From assembly GCA_022792945.1 (NCBI GenBank), contig JAAWBZ010000173.1:1-47875 (forward strand): a stretch of DNA of 47,875 nucleotides, read 5' to 3'. The notes under the pieces are model-generated. The model was not told where the DNA came from. It saw only the letters and a list, made by a program, of their open reading frames with translations, and ran no database searches. The position numbers were made by a program, and so were the translations under genes. The DNA comes from Oscillospiraceae bacterium. Its GTDB lineage: Bacteria > Bacillota > Clostridia > Oscillospirales > Oscillospiraceae. Position 1 is the first letter of the stretch, and the number at the start of each line of letters is the position of its first letter. This document shows, piece by piece, positions 34,172 through 41,103 of the stretch.

Positions 34172-34266
34172 CCGGCGGCTGGGCTGCCATAGCGCCGCCT
34201 TGCATGGAACGGCACCTTAGGCCCCTTGGCTTTGCGTGACCGCCCTTTCGGGCGGATTGCCTCCAG
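34172..34266 (-). ncRNA. c-di-GMP-I (GEMM) riboswitch aptamer, gene-proximal copy
   Basis: Read on the minus strand it has GGCAAUCC, a perfect hairpin CCGCCC-GAAA-GGGCGG, the conserved ACGCAAAGC, then GGGGCCUAAGG ... CGCUAUGGC, and AGCCCAGCCGCC at the 3' side. The GAAA tetraloop and the CCUAAG/UAUGG pair form the standard tetraloop-receptor contact of this class. The G before CAA (the ligand-contacting position) is kept, favouring c-di-GMP over cGAMP. About 45 bases separate it from the adhesin start; a small hairpin, CGGAC-N7-GTCCG (34158-34174), overlaps its 3' edge and may belong to the expression platform. Confidence 0.88.
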
Positions 34267-34352
34267 CAGCCGGGCTAACATAGGACCTCGCAGTCCCTTA
34301 GCTCCCATAGCTTTGCGGTCCCACCGTTTCCGATGGTTTGCTATTCGCCGAC
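34264..34352 (-). ncRNA. c-di-GMP-I (GEMM) riboswitch aptamer, distal copy
   Basis: On the minus strand it has AAUAGCAAACC, the hairpin CCAUCG-GAAA-CGGUGG, GGACCGCAAAGC (one extra C relative to the usual GGACGCAAAGC), GCUAAGG ... CCUAUGUUAGCC and GGCUGCUGG. The tetraloop and receptor (CUAAG/UAUG) are present. It ends where the second aptamer begins, so the two are in direct tandem. No U-tract terminator is seen between them. The ligand position is G, consistent with c-di-GMP. Confidence 0.85.
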
Positions 34353-34510
34353 TTCCAGGGGGAATCCCGGCCATCACCGGCGTTCTTGACGGCCAGCTTC
34401 GCGCAAGGCGGTACTCACTTTCTCATCGGCTCTTCCCCCTCCGCTTGCAGCATTCCAGAAAAGCGAACCCCTGCCGTACATCGCCGGCCGGACCCGGTTT
34501 TCCTTATGAA
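34353..34510 (-). promoter_or_regulatory. Upstream leader of the riboswitch-adhesin transcript; no clear promoter
   Basis: The 158 bases between the AP2-domain gene and the distal aptamer contain GC-rich dyads (for instance GGCCGTCA ... TGATGGCC on the minus strand) but no -35/-10 pair that I accept. The adhesin mRNA may therefore start further upstream and include the AP2-domain gene, or use an alternative sigma factor. Confidence 0.35.
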
Positions 34511-34996
34511 TCAGCCGTTGTCCGCTGGTTGCGCAGCGCTTCCGGCAAATTCACTAACAAATTTATCATGGAGTTCCCGTTCGGCCTGCTTGCGGGCCTC
34601 AACGGCGTCCTCAAACCGCGCGTAGCTGCCCAGATAGTAACGCTTGCCCTTGAAGCAGATGGAGGCGCGCCAGAGCCGTCTGGACGCCCGCCAATCCACC
34701 CCGGGCACGCCGCTGGTATTGTTGCGGCGGACCGTTTTGGCCCGGAGAATCTCCACACAGGTGCCGTCCACATAGGTCAGCCCCGTGACACAGCCGCAGC
34801 TGGCGGTATGGCCGCTGCGCAGATAATGGGTTTTGACAACAGACTCGCGGCCACAGTCGCACCGGCACACCCAAGCGGTCCTTGTACCGATATTCTCCGC
34901 CGGACGCACTACGGTCAGCTTTCCAAACCGCTGGCCGGTCAGATCGATCTTCTTTCGGCTGTGGCCGCGTCCGCCGTCTGAGGTCCTATCCTCCAC
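34511..34996 (-). CDS. AP2-domain DNA-binding protein with N-terminal zinc-ribbon-like module
   Basis: A 161-residue basic protein. The N-terminal half has IDLTGQRFGKLTVVRPAE and a cysteine cluster (CRCDCG and SCGC, four or five Cys) as in many phage and mobile-element proteins. The C-terminal half is an AP2/ERF-like domain: NTSGVPGVDWRASRRLWRA, ICFKGKRYYLGSYARFEDA, an amphipathic helix and a tail. AP2 domains in bacteria usually come with homing endonucleases or as solitary DNA-binding proteins. The start is uncertain: GTG at 34994-34996 has GAGGTG 6 bases upstream and is preferred; GTG at 35003-35005 is possible. It lies upstream of the adhesin on the same strand and could be a regulator of it or a mobile-element relic. 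Confidence 0.82.
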   Translation of the reverse strand: MEDRTSDGGRGHSRKKIDLTGQRFGKLTVVRPAENIGTRTAWVCRCDCGRESVVKTHYLRSGHTASCGCVTGLTYVDGTCVEILRAKTVRRNNTSGVPGVDWRASRRLWRASICFKGKRYYLGSYARFEDAVEARKQAERELHDKFVSEFAGSAAQPADNG

Positions 34997-35128
34997 CTCA
35001 AGCACCTCGATTCCATTGCCGCCTGCAAAAAGGTGTACTTTATTGTGGAGTTTTTGTGGGACGCAAAAAGTAGGGGTTTAGTTATTGAAAACAAGAAAAA
35101 ATTGTGCTATTCTACATTTGGAATCGGC

Positions 35129-35155
35129 AGTGTACCGCCTGCAGGAAAGTACACT
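35129..35155. promoter_or_regulatory. Inverted repeat AGTGTAC-N13-GTACACT upstream of the AP2-domain gene
   Basis: The 7-bp arms at 35129-35135 and 35149-35155 flank CGCCTGCAGG. A further GTGTAC occurs at about 35033-35038, just upstream of the AP2 start, again next to CGCCTGCA. The spacing suits a dimeric DNA-binding protein; AP2 protein autoregulation is a guess. The rest of 35006-35192 is AT-rich and gene-free. Confidence 0.4.
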
Positions 35156-35192
35156 TTTCTGATAGAAAATTCAACCAAATTTCCGGAACAGA

Positions 35193-35230
35193 AAAACCGG
35201 CACATGGACCGCAGTCCATATGCCGGTTTT
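35193..35230 (-). terminator. Terminator of the two-component operon
   Basis: A stem of about 16 bp (AAAACCGGCA-ATGGAC with complement, one mismatch) around CGCA, with T-runs on both sides, 23 bases after the histidine kinase stop. Confidence 0.85.
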
Positions 35231-35253
35231 TTTATGACTTTCCTTGAAAATTT

Positions 35254-37146
35254 TCACAGTCCCTCTACCCGGTCGAAAAGCAGGGCAGCCTTGAAGAGAT
35301 CGCCGTCCACGGTCAGCTCCAGGGCGCCGTGCTGCAGCTCCGCGAGGCTCCGGGCGATGTTCAGGCCCAGGCCGGAGCCCTCCGTGCTGCGGGCGGTGTC
35401 GCCGCGGACAAAGCGCTCCATCAGCTCGTCAGCGCTGACATTGAGCTGCTGGCGGGAGATATTTTTAATGGAAATCCCCACCTTTCCGTTCCGGGCTGTC
35501 ACGTCCACATAGACGCGGGTACCGGCCAGGGCGTACTTGCCCACGTTGCCCAGCAGGTTGTCCAGCACTCGCCACAAAAGCCGTCCGTCAGCCAGGATGG
35601 TGGCACTGTCCTCCGGATAGGTAGTCACAACGCTCAGGCCACCGGCGGCCAGGCGCTCCTGGTACTCACCCAGAGCCTGATTGACGCTCTCGGCCGCGTT
35701 GGTGGGAACCAGCTCCACCGGCAGGTTGCCTGTGGACGCCTTGGAGGCCTCCACCAAATCCTCGGTCAGCTTTTTCAGCCGGGCGCTCTGGCGCTGGAGC
35801 ACCTGGAGATAGTGCGCGCCCTCCTCGTCGTCGTGGGGCTTTTGCAGCAAGTCCACATAGTTGATGATGGAGGTCAGGGGCGTCTTGATGTCGTGGGAGA
35901 CGTTGGTGATCAGCTCGGTCTTGAGCCGCTCGGACCTCATCCGCTGCTCCAGGGCGATGGACATCCCGTCGCCGATGGAGTTGAGGTGCTCGGCGTGGCG
36001 GCGGAAGTCCCAGTACATCCTTCTCGTGTCGATCTTGGTCTCGAAGCGGCCCGCGGCCAGGGCCTCGCCGGCCCGCTGGATGCGGCGCATCTGCAAGATC
36101 CCGAAGCCCACCGCCGCCAGGATCGCCAGACTGACCAGAAAATAGAGGAAGATGGAAAAACCGTCCCAATAGCCGTTATATCCCAGCAGCAGCAGGAGGA
36201 TCAGCACCGCGCCGGTGACCAGCAGCGACCGCCAGACCAGGGGGATGGTGCGGAAGGAGCGGACAGTCAGGCGGCAGATGGTCCGACCGCTGCGGCGGAG
36301 CCAATGGCACAGCCGGAAAAGGATCGTATTGTGCCACCACCGCCCCGCCTTCACCCGGGTGCACAGGGACAGCAGGCCCGCCAAGGCCGCCACCGCCGCC
36401 AGCACCAGGCACAGCAGGCCCAGCGCATTCCAAACAGGGCTGGCCAGGCCCATGCCGTCCACCGCCAGGTAAAGACACATCCCGAAGGGCACGGCCAGCA
36501 CAGCGGCATAGAGGTCCAGAGGGATTTTGTCGGCCCAGTTGCGGGTGATGCCCGCTCTCCCCCTTCGGTGTCCAGCGGCACAGCAAAGAAAGACGATGTC
36601 CGCCAGCAGCAGCAGCACGCTCAGCGCCAGCGTTACGATCACTATGCTGCGCAGGGGGTAAATGACGTCGAACACCCGCTTGTACTGGTAGAGGCTCCCA
36701 CCCTGCACCGGCGGGTCCCGGAGGGCTACGGTCAGGCTGTAATGGACCGTCTCCCCGTCCGCGTCCGTCATTTCCATATGGTCCAGGCTGCTGCATCCGT
36801 AGGTCTCGTCCTCGCGGATGGTATCGATCAGCTGGCGCGTCTCCACGCCGTTCCCGTCGGTCTCGGAGAGACGGAAGTCGAAGTCTACCTCCCTGTTCCG
36901 GCACGCCTCCACCAAATTGGAGAGGTCGCCGAACTCCCAATAGGGCTCCATGATTTCGGAATAGGCGATATGGCGGATGGCGGTATGGGCGTACCAGGTG
37001 GAATAGAAGCTCCGCACATCGCCGTAGAGATCGTTTCCATAGCAGTACATGACGCCAAAGCACGAAAACACCGCCGCCGCCGTCAGCAGCACGAACAGGA
37101 CCACGGCAATGCCCTTGACCAGGCCGTTTTCCCGGATTTTTTTCAT
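35254..37146 (-). CDS. Sensor histidine kinase with multi-span membrane domain
   Basis: A 630-residue kinase. Span 1 lies at about 11-33, an extracellular domain at about 34-165, then several more spans (about 172-195, 222-285 and 305-360), a HAMP-like linker (360-405), a HisKA domain with the phospho-acceptor in NVSHDIKTPLTS (His near 419), and an HATPase domain with the N box DNLLGNVGKYA and the G box GSGLGLNIA near the C-terminus. The membrane part is larger than in common two-span kinases, and its signal is unknown. The ATG overlaps the stop of the response regulator gene (ATGA), so the pair is coupled. Candidate signals include envelope stress, by analogy with similar kinases; this is a guess. 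Confidence 0.92.
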   Translation of the reverse strand: MKKIRENGLVKGIAVVLFVLLTAAAVFSCFGVMYCYGNDLYGDVRSFYSTWYAHTAIRHIAYSEIMEPYWEFGDLSNLVEACRNREVDFDFRLSETDGNGVETRQLIDTIREDETYGCSSLDHMEMTDADGETVHYSLTVALRDPPVQGGSLYQYKRVFDVIYPLRSIVIVTLALSVLLLLADIVFLCCAAGHRRGRAGITRNWADKIPLDLYAAVLAVPFGMCLYLAVDGMGLASPVWNALGLLCLVLAAVAALAGLLSLCTRVKAGRWWHNTILFRLCHWLRRSGRTICRLTVRSFRTIPLVWRSLLVTGAVLILLLLLGYNGYWDGFSIFLYFLVSLAILAAVGFGILQMRRIQRAGEALAAGRFETKIDTRRMYWDFRRHAEHLNSIGDGMSIALEQRMRSERLKTELITNVSHDIKTPLTSIINYVDLLQKPHDDEEGAHYLQVLQRQSARLKKLTEDLVEASKASTGNLPVELVPTNAAESVNQALGEYQERLAAGGLSVVTTYPEDSATILADGRLLWRVLDNLLGNVGKYALAGTRVYVDVTARNGKVGISIKNISRQQLNVSADELMERFVRGDTARSTEGSGLGLNIARSLAELQHGALELTVDGDLFKAALLFDRVEGL

Positions 37147-37841
37147 CCCTCTCTCCCCCTTTCAATTTTGTAGCCCTGGCCCCAGACCACCTTAAGGTAG
37201 CGCGGCTCGGAGGGCGTGATCTCGATCTTCTCCCGCAGGTGGCGGATGTGCACGGCCACGGCGCTCTCGCTGCCGTAGGCCGGCTCGTTCCACACCAGCT
37301 CGTAGATCTCCTTAGAGGAGTAGACCCTGCCGGGGTTTTGCAGCAGCAGGCGGAGGATATTGAACTCAATGGGCGTCAGGGCCACCGGCTCGCCGTCCAC
37401 GGTGACGGTCTTATTCTCGTCGTTCATGTCGATGCCGCCGATGACCAGGTGGCTGGGCTGCCTGGTCATGCCGCCCAGGTTGGTATACCGCCGCAGCTGC
37501 GAGCGCACCCGGGCCAGGACCTCTACGGGGTTGAAGGGCTTGGTGATATAGTCGTCGGCCCCGATGTTCAGCCCCAGGACCTTATCCGAGTCCTCGCCTT
37601 TGGCGGTCAGAAGGATGATGGGAACGTTGAACTCCTCCCGGAGCTTGGCCGTGGCGGAGATGCCGTCCAGCTGAGGCATCATGACGTCCATGAGGATCAG
37701 ATGGATGCTCTCCCGGTGCATCAGGTCCAGGGCCTCCTGGCCGTTGGACGCGGACAGAAGCTGGTAGTCCTCGCTGGAGAGATAGATCTTCAGCGCCGCG
37801 ACGATGTCCGCGTCATCGTCGCAAATAAGGATTTTATACAT
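37143..37841 (-). CDS. OmpR/PhoB-family response regulator
   Basis: A 232-residue regulator with receiver domain (acidic pocket Asp8-Asp10, phospho-acceptor Asp52 in LILMDVMMP, Thr79, Lys101 in ITKPF) and a winged-helix DNA-binding domain (VALTPIEFNILRLLLQNPG, SAVAVHIRHLREKIE, VWGQGYKIE). It is phosphorylated by the kinase encoded downstream. The ATG at 37839-37841 was chosen, with GAGGTG 6 bases upstream; a GTG three codons earlier is less likely. TTAAGA repeats in its own promoter region may be its binding site. Confidence 0.94.
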   Translation of the reverse strand: MYKILICDDDADIVAALKIYLSSEDYQLLSASNGQEALDLMHRESIHLILMDVMMPQLDGISATAKLREEFNVPIILLTAKGEDSDKVLGLNIGADDYITKPFNPVEVLARVRSQLRRYTNLGGMTRQPSHLVIGGIDMNDENKTVTVDGEPVALTPIEFNILRLLLQNPGRVYSSKEIYELVWNEPAYGSESAVAVHIRHLREKIEITPSEPRYLKVVWGQGYKIERGREG

Positions 37842-37871
37842 AGGCTTCACCTCTTCGCTTTTCCTGACCTG

Positions 37872-37930
37872 ATTGTACCGCAGATGCCGTTTAAGAAGAA
37901 AGCGGGTAAATGGTTAAGATTTTGTTAAGA
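37872..37930 (-). promoter_or_regulatory. Promoter of the two-component operon with TTAAGA direct repeats
   Basis: On the minus strand TACAAT (37872-37877) and a TTCTTC-like -35 (37895-37900) are 17 bases apart. TTAAGA (plus-strand reading) occurs at 37891-37896, 37914-37919 and 37925-37930. The last two are 11 bp apart, one helical turn, as in OmpR-family operators; the first is 23 bp away, about two turns. Autoregulation is likely. Confidence 0.55.
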
Positions 37931-37982
37931 CCGGTTTATGGGACACCAGGACCGCTATACTGTACCAAGCATCCTTTCGGAG

Positions 37983-38025
37983 GCGGCGAAAGCCCAAAAT
38001 CCATCGGATTTTGGGCTTTCGCCGC
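37983..38025. repeat. Perfect 20-bp inverted repeat between coaX and the two-component operon
   Basis: Arms of 20 bp (starting GCGGCGAAAGCCCAAAATCC) around a 3-base loop, without a U-run on either side. It lies 50 bases beyond the coaX stop. It could be a terminator of coaX or a small hairpin element. Confidence 0.65.
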
Positions 38026-38075
38026 GTGCGCGCCGCGGCCAGAGGGGCCGCCCTTTGAAAAGGCCGGCGAAACCT

Positions 38076-38852
38076 TTATTTTTTGGCCTCGTAGATCAGG
38101 CGCAGGCCCTCCAGCGTCAGGTGCGGATCGATATGGTCGATCATGGAAGTATTCTCGTAGATCAGGCGCGAGAGACCGCCGGTAGCCACCACCTTCACGT
38201 CCTCCCGGCCCATCTCCCGCTTCATCCGGGTGATGAGGTACTCGATATTGCCCACATACCCCGCCACCACGCCGGCCTGCAATTGCTCCAGCGTACTGGT
38301 GCCGATGATGTGCCCAGGCATGGACAGCTCCACACGAGGAAGCATGGCCGTCCCCTGGATCAGCGCGTCCATACAGACCCGGAGGCCCGCCCCGATGGAG
38401 CCGCCCAGATAACAGCCCGCCGCGTCCACCGCGTCCACGGTGGTAGCGGTGCCGAAGTCAATGACAATCAGCGGCGCGCCGTACTTGGCGATGGCCGCTG
38501 CCGCCGTCACGGAGCGGTCGGAACCTAAGCGCTCGCTGGAGGAACACAGCGCGGGGCTGTAGCGGAGGCCCGACTCCACGCCGCTGTCCACCACCAGGGG
38601 CTCCCTGCCAAAATACTTAATCATGGCGCTGTTGAGCGAGTACATGATCTGCGGCACCACCGAGGCGATGATCACCGCCTCCACCGCCCCCGGCTCGAAG
38701 CCGAAGCGGCTGAAATACTCGCAGGCCAGGATGCCGATCTCGTCGGACGTGATGCCCGGGGCCGTGCGCAGGCGGAAGCTTCCCGCCAGCGTCTCCCCGG
38801 AAAAGAGGCCGAACACCATATTGGTGTTGCCCACATCGATGGTCAAAAGCAC
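38076..38852 (-). CDS. coaX: Type III pantothenate kinase
   Basis: A 258-residue CoaX that phosphorylates pantothenate in the first step of CoA synthesis. DVGNTNMVFGLF at the N-terminus is the phosphate-binding motif, followed by GSDRSVTAAAAI (commonly GADRWVNA), VIDFGTATTVDAV and GGSIGAGLRVCMDAL. Normal length. Starts at GTG with AGGAGGAAACAAC upstream and lies 12 bases after the phosphoesterase gene, in the same transcript. CoaX enzymes are not feedback-inhibited by CoA and need a monovalent cation. Confidence 0.94.
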   Translation of the reverse strand: MLLTIDVGNTNMVFGLFSGETLAGSFRLRTAPGITSDEIGILACEYFSRFGFEPGAVEAVIIASVVPQIMYSLNSAMIKYFGREPLVVDSGVESGLRYSPALCSSSERLGSDRSVTAAAAIAKYGAPLIVIDFGTATTVDAVDAAGCYLGGSIGAGLRVCMDALIQGTAMLPRVELSMPGHIIGTSTLEQLQAGVVAGYVGNIEYLITRMKREMGREDVKVVATGGLSRLIYENTSMIDHIDPHLTLEGLRLIYEAKK

Positions 38853-38864
38853 GTTGTTTCCTCC

Positions 38865-39332
38865 TCAATCAGCGCTGGCCAGGCGGCACACCGCCGCGCC
38901 GTTTTCAATCTCAATGACGCCGTAGCCGGACCGTCCCTGGCCGCAGGCACCGGGGTTCATCAGCCAGAGGCCGTCGGACGCCTGGCAGAAGGGCCGGTGG
39001 GTGTGGCCGAACACGGCCACGTCCGCGTCCAGCTCCCGCGCGGCCATGGACAGGCGCAGCAGATCCCGCTTGACGCCGTAGGCATGACCGTGGGTCATGA
39101 AAATGCGGACGCCGCCCAGCTCCTCCAGCTGCCACAGCGCCTCCCCCGGCCCCGGCAGGTCGCAGTTGCCCGGCACGGCGTACACCGGCGTCTGGGGATG
39201 CCGGCGCGCCAGGCTCCTGGCGTCCCGGAGGTGGTCGCCCAGGTGGAGGACGCAGTCCGGCCGCTCCCGCTCCAGGGCCCGCTCCATGCTGGACATGGTG
39301 CCGTGGGAGTCGGACAGGACCAAAATTTTCAT
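38865..39332 (-). CDS. YfcE/MJ0936-type metallophosphoesterase
   Basis: A 155-residue protein with all calcineurin-like motifs: SDSHG (residues 7-11), GDH near 32-34, GNCD near 56-59, THGHAYG and GHTHRPF. It should hydrolyse phosphodiesters with two metal ions; physiological substrate unknown. First gene of a two-gene transcript with coaX. TAGGTGA precedes the ATG. Its promoter region (39333-39407) is shared with the divergent small-gene cluster: TATACT on the minus strand overlaps TATAGT on the plus strand near 39362-39368. Confidence 0.92.
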   Translation of the reverse strand: MKILVLSDSHGTMSSMERALERERPDCVLHLGDHLRDARSLARRHPQTPVYAVPGNCDLPGPGEALWQLEELGGVRIFMTHGHAYGVKRDLLRLSMAARELDADVAVFGHTHRPFCQASDGLWLMNPGACGQGRSGYGVIEIENGAAVCRLASAD

Positions 39333-39338
39333 TGCAGT

Positions 39339-39380
39339 TCACCTAACCTATTCCATGTACATATAGTATAGCATACGGTA
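39339..39380 (+). promoter_or_regulatory. Candidate promoter of the three-gene small-protein cluster
   Basis: TTCACC (39339-39344), 17 bases, TATAGT (39362-39367) is a weak sigma-A-like pair. CATACGGTA (39372-39380) resembles the CATAnnnTA -10 of mother-cell sporulation sigma factors, but the -35 is not convincing. Either reading is tentative. Confidence 0.3.
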
Positions 39381-39407
39381 ATTTCATCGAAGACTGGAGT
39401 GTTGCAT

Positions 39408-39638
39408 ATGGGAAACCGTCCATTGCCCTTTGACCCGGCGGCAGTCCGGCGGGTGCTGGGCAGCCCCGAGGGGCAGCAGATCTTGCAGCTTTTGAACCAG
39501 GACGGCGGGCAGGCGCTGAAAAAGGCCGCCGACGCCCTGCGCGCCGGCGACGCGGAGACCGCCCGGCAGGTCCTCTCCCCCATCATGGAGTCCGAGGCCG
39601 CCGCGGGCCTCATCGACAAGCTCAACCAGCCGAGGTAG
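39408..39638 (+). CDS. Small protein of unknown function, cluster member 1
   Basis: A 76-residue, mainly alpha-helical protein: PFDPAAVRRVLGSPEGQQIL, then KAADALRAGDAETARQVLSP and ESEAAAGLIDKLNQPR. No signal or membrane span. The ATG at 39408 is preferred (GGAG 8 bases upstream) over the GTG three codons earlier. It is followed 5 bases later by the next small gene. I recall that similar three-gene sets occur in other Clostridia, but no function is assigned. Confidence 0.75.
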   Translation: MGNRPLPFDPAAVRRVLGSPEGQQILQLLNQDGGQALKKAADALRAGDAETARQVLSPIMESEAAAGLIDKLNQPR

Positions 39639-39643
39639 CGCCC

Positions 39644-39973
39644 ATGGACGACCTGGAACAGACCATCGGCCGCATTCTGGGCGATCCGGAGGCCATGAAC
39701 GGCATCCTGGAAATGGCCAAGGGCCTGGGCTTGGGCGCGCCGCCGCCTGCGGAGGAGGGCGACGCCTCCCCAGCGCCGCCCGTCTCCGACAGCGCCGTGG
39801 CGGCGCTGCTCAGCGAGGCGGGCAACCTGGGCGGCAAGCACACGGCGCTCCTCCAGGCCCTCAAGCCCTTCCTCCGCGAGGACCGCCGCGAAAAGCTGGA
39901 CCGGGCCGTCCGGGCCGCGCGCATCTCGCGCATGGCGGGCTCCGCCATCCGGAGTCTGGGCCAAAAGCCGTAA
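39644..39973 (+). CDS. Small protein of unknown function, cluster member 2
   Basis: A 109-residue soluble protein with an N-terminal helix ILGDPEAMNGILEMAKGLG, an acidic Pro/Ala-rich linker (about 34-48) and a C-terminal helical part LLQALKPFLREDRREKLDRA followed by basic ISRMAGSAIRSLGQKP. The pattern of KPFL(R)xDRREKLDRA resembles conserved clostridial hypothetical proteins. Its ATG follows GAGGTAG. Lies between the other two members and is probably made from the same mRNA. Confidence 0.8.
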   Translation: MDDLEQTIGRILGDPEAMNGILEMAKGLGLGAPPPAEEGDASPAPPVSDSAVAALLSEAGNLGGKHTALLQALKPFLREDRREKLDRAVRAARISRMAGSAIRSLGQKP

Positions 39974-39991
39974 AAAACGAGGGATCATGCC

Positions 39992-40324
39992 ATGTATAAC
40001 CGCTACATACCCGCCGCGGACGGCGGCTACATCTGCCAGCAAATTCGTGAGCCGCCCGCCCGGTCCCAGCCCCCGCCGGAACCGCCGCCGCAGCAGCCCC
40101 CGCCCGGTCCTCCTCCGCCGCAGCAGCCGCCGGAACAACCCGCGGGGCCGCCGCCCGGTCCGCGGGAGGCCGTGGGACTGCTGCGCCGCCTCCTGCCCAA
40201 GGGGATCGAGGCGGACGATCTGCTGATCTTGCTGATTCTCCTGCTGCTGGTCCTGGACGGCGGCGAGGACGACGACACCACCACGGCGCTGCTGGCCGTG
40301 GCCGCATTTTTCATGCTCCGCTAG
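39992..40324 (+). CDS. Proline-rich small membrane protein of unknown function, cluster member 3
   Basis: A 110-residue protein: a short aromatic N-terminus (MYNRYIPAADGGYIC), a Pro/Gln-rich segment (about 22-57), then AVGLLRRLLPKGIEADDLL, a hydrophobic helix (LLILLILLLLVLDGG), an acidic GGEDDD and a second hydrophobic tail ending at Arg. The two hydrophobic segments suggest membrane insertion. Pro-rich domains are frequent in spore-coat and envelope proteins. The ATG has GAGGG about 8 bases upstream. Its last 14 bases overlap the end of the convergent gene at 40311. Confidence 0.8.
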   Translation: MYNRYIPAADGGYICQQIREPPARSQPPPEPPPQQPPPGPPPPQQPPEQPAGPPPGPREAVGLLRRLLPKGIEADDLLILLILLLLVLDGGEDDDTTTALLAVAAFFMLR

Positions 40325-41078
40325 GCGTGATCTCCGTGCCGTCGGGCAGCTGAAACACGCCGTCCATGGCCGCGTCAGCGACCGAGAGCACCTCGCAGGA
40401 CTGCTGGCGCAGCCGGTAGGTCTGCTCCGTGTCCTGGAAGGCGTCGGCCCGGTACAAAAGCTGCGTCGCCGTGTCCACCCAGTACCGGTCCTCAATCCCG
40501 CCGTCCCGGGCGGCGATGTAGAGGCAGCTGACGCCGTCCTGCTCGTCCAGGGTCAGAAAGCCCGCGTCCAGGATATCCCCCTCGGGGATGGCCGTCAGCG
40601 TCTCATAGGTGGGGATGCCCACCAGATCGTCGAAGCTGACCGAGCCGTCGGGCGTCAGGGCCACGGCGCTGCCGCCCTCGTACCAGAGCCAGAGGGTCTC
40701 ACCGTCGGTGAGCAGGCAGCGCGTACGCTGTACCTCCTGGATCCGCGCCCGGGCCAGCGGGCCGCTGCGCCACAGCTCCACCACGGCCTCCGAAGCGCCG
40801 CCCTGCCAGAAGCTGGCAACGCTGAGGACCTGGTGGTAGACCGACGGCCGGTTCATGGCGTCCAACGCCGCCTGGATATTGCCCCGGTCGATGGCGAGAA
40901 ACAGCGTCTCCGCCGGGGCTGGAGCCAGTCCCGGCTCCGCCGGCGCGGCGGGGTCGGGCAGGACTATGGTATTCCGGGTGCCGCCGCGGATGCCCAGGAG
41001 GGCCACCACCAGCAGCGCCAGCACCGCCAGAAGCGCGGCAGCCAAGGCGATGCCCGCCGTCCTTGCGGACCTCCTCAT
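40311..41078 (-). CDS. Membrane-anchored hypothetical protein
   Basis: A 255-residue protein with an N-terminal anchor (about 8-28), a short Pro-rich linker and an extracytoplasmic domain. The pattern AMNRPSVYHQVLSVASFWQGG, RCLLTDGETLWLWYEGG and YWVDTATQLLYRADAF resembles LolA/RseB-like half-barrel lipoprotein-carrier folds seen in Firmicutes, but this is an impression only. It starts 51 bases after the wecB stop and may share that transcript. The ATG has GGGAG about 12 bases upstream. It converges on the three-gene cluster with a 14-base overlap. Confidence 0.75.
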   Translation of the reverse strand: MRRSARTAGIALAAALLAVLALLVVALLGIRGGTRNTIVLPDPAAPAEPGLAPAPAETLFLAIDRGNIQAALDAMNRPSVYHQVLSVASFWQGGASEAVVELWRSGPLARARIQEVQRTRCLLTDGETLWLWYEGGSAVALTPDGSVSFDDLVGIPTYETLTAIPEGDILDAGFLTLDEQDGVSCLYIAARDGGIEDRYWVDTATQLLYRADAFQDTEQTYRLRQQSCEVLSVADAAMDGVFQLPDGTEITPSGA

Positions 41079-41103
41079 CTCACTGCCACGCTCCCTTCCA
41101 CCG

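Noticed and set aside
34353-34480. Possible third riboswitch or hammerhead-like motif upstream of the tandem aptamers
   Set aside because: A CCGATGAGAAAG stretch recalls hammerhead cores, but the required CUGANGA and the stems are not met.
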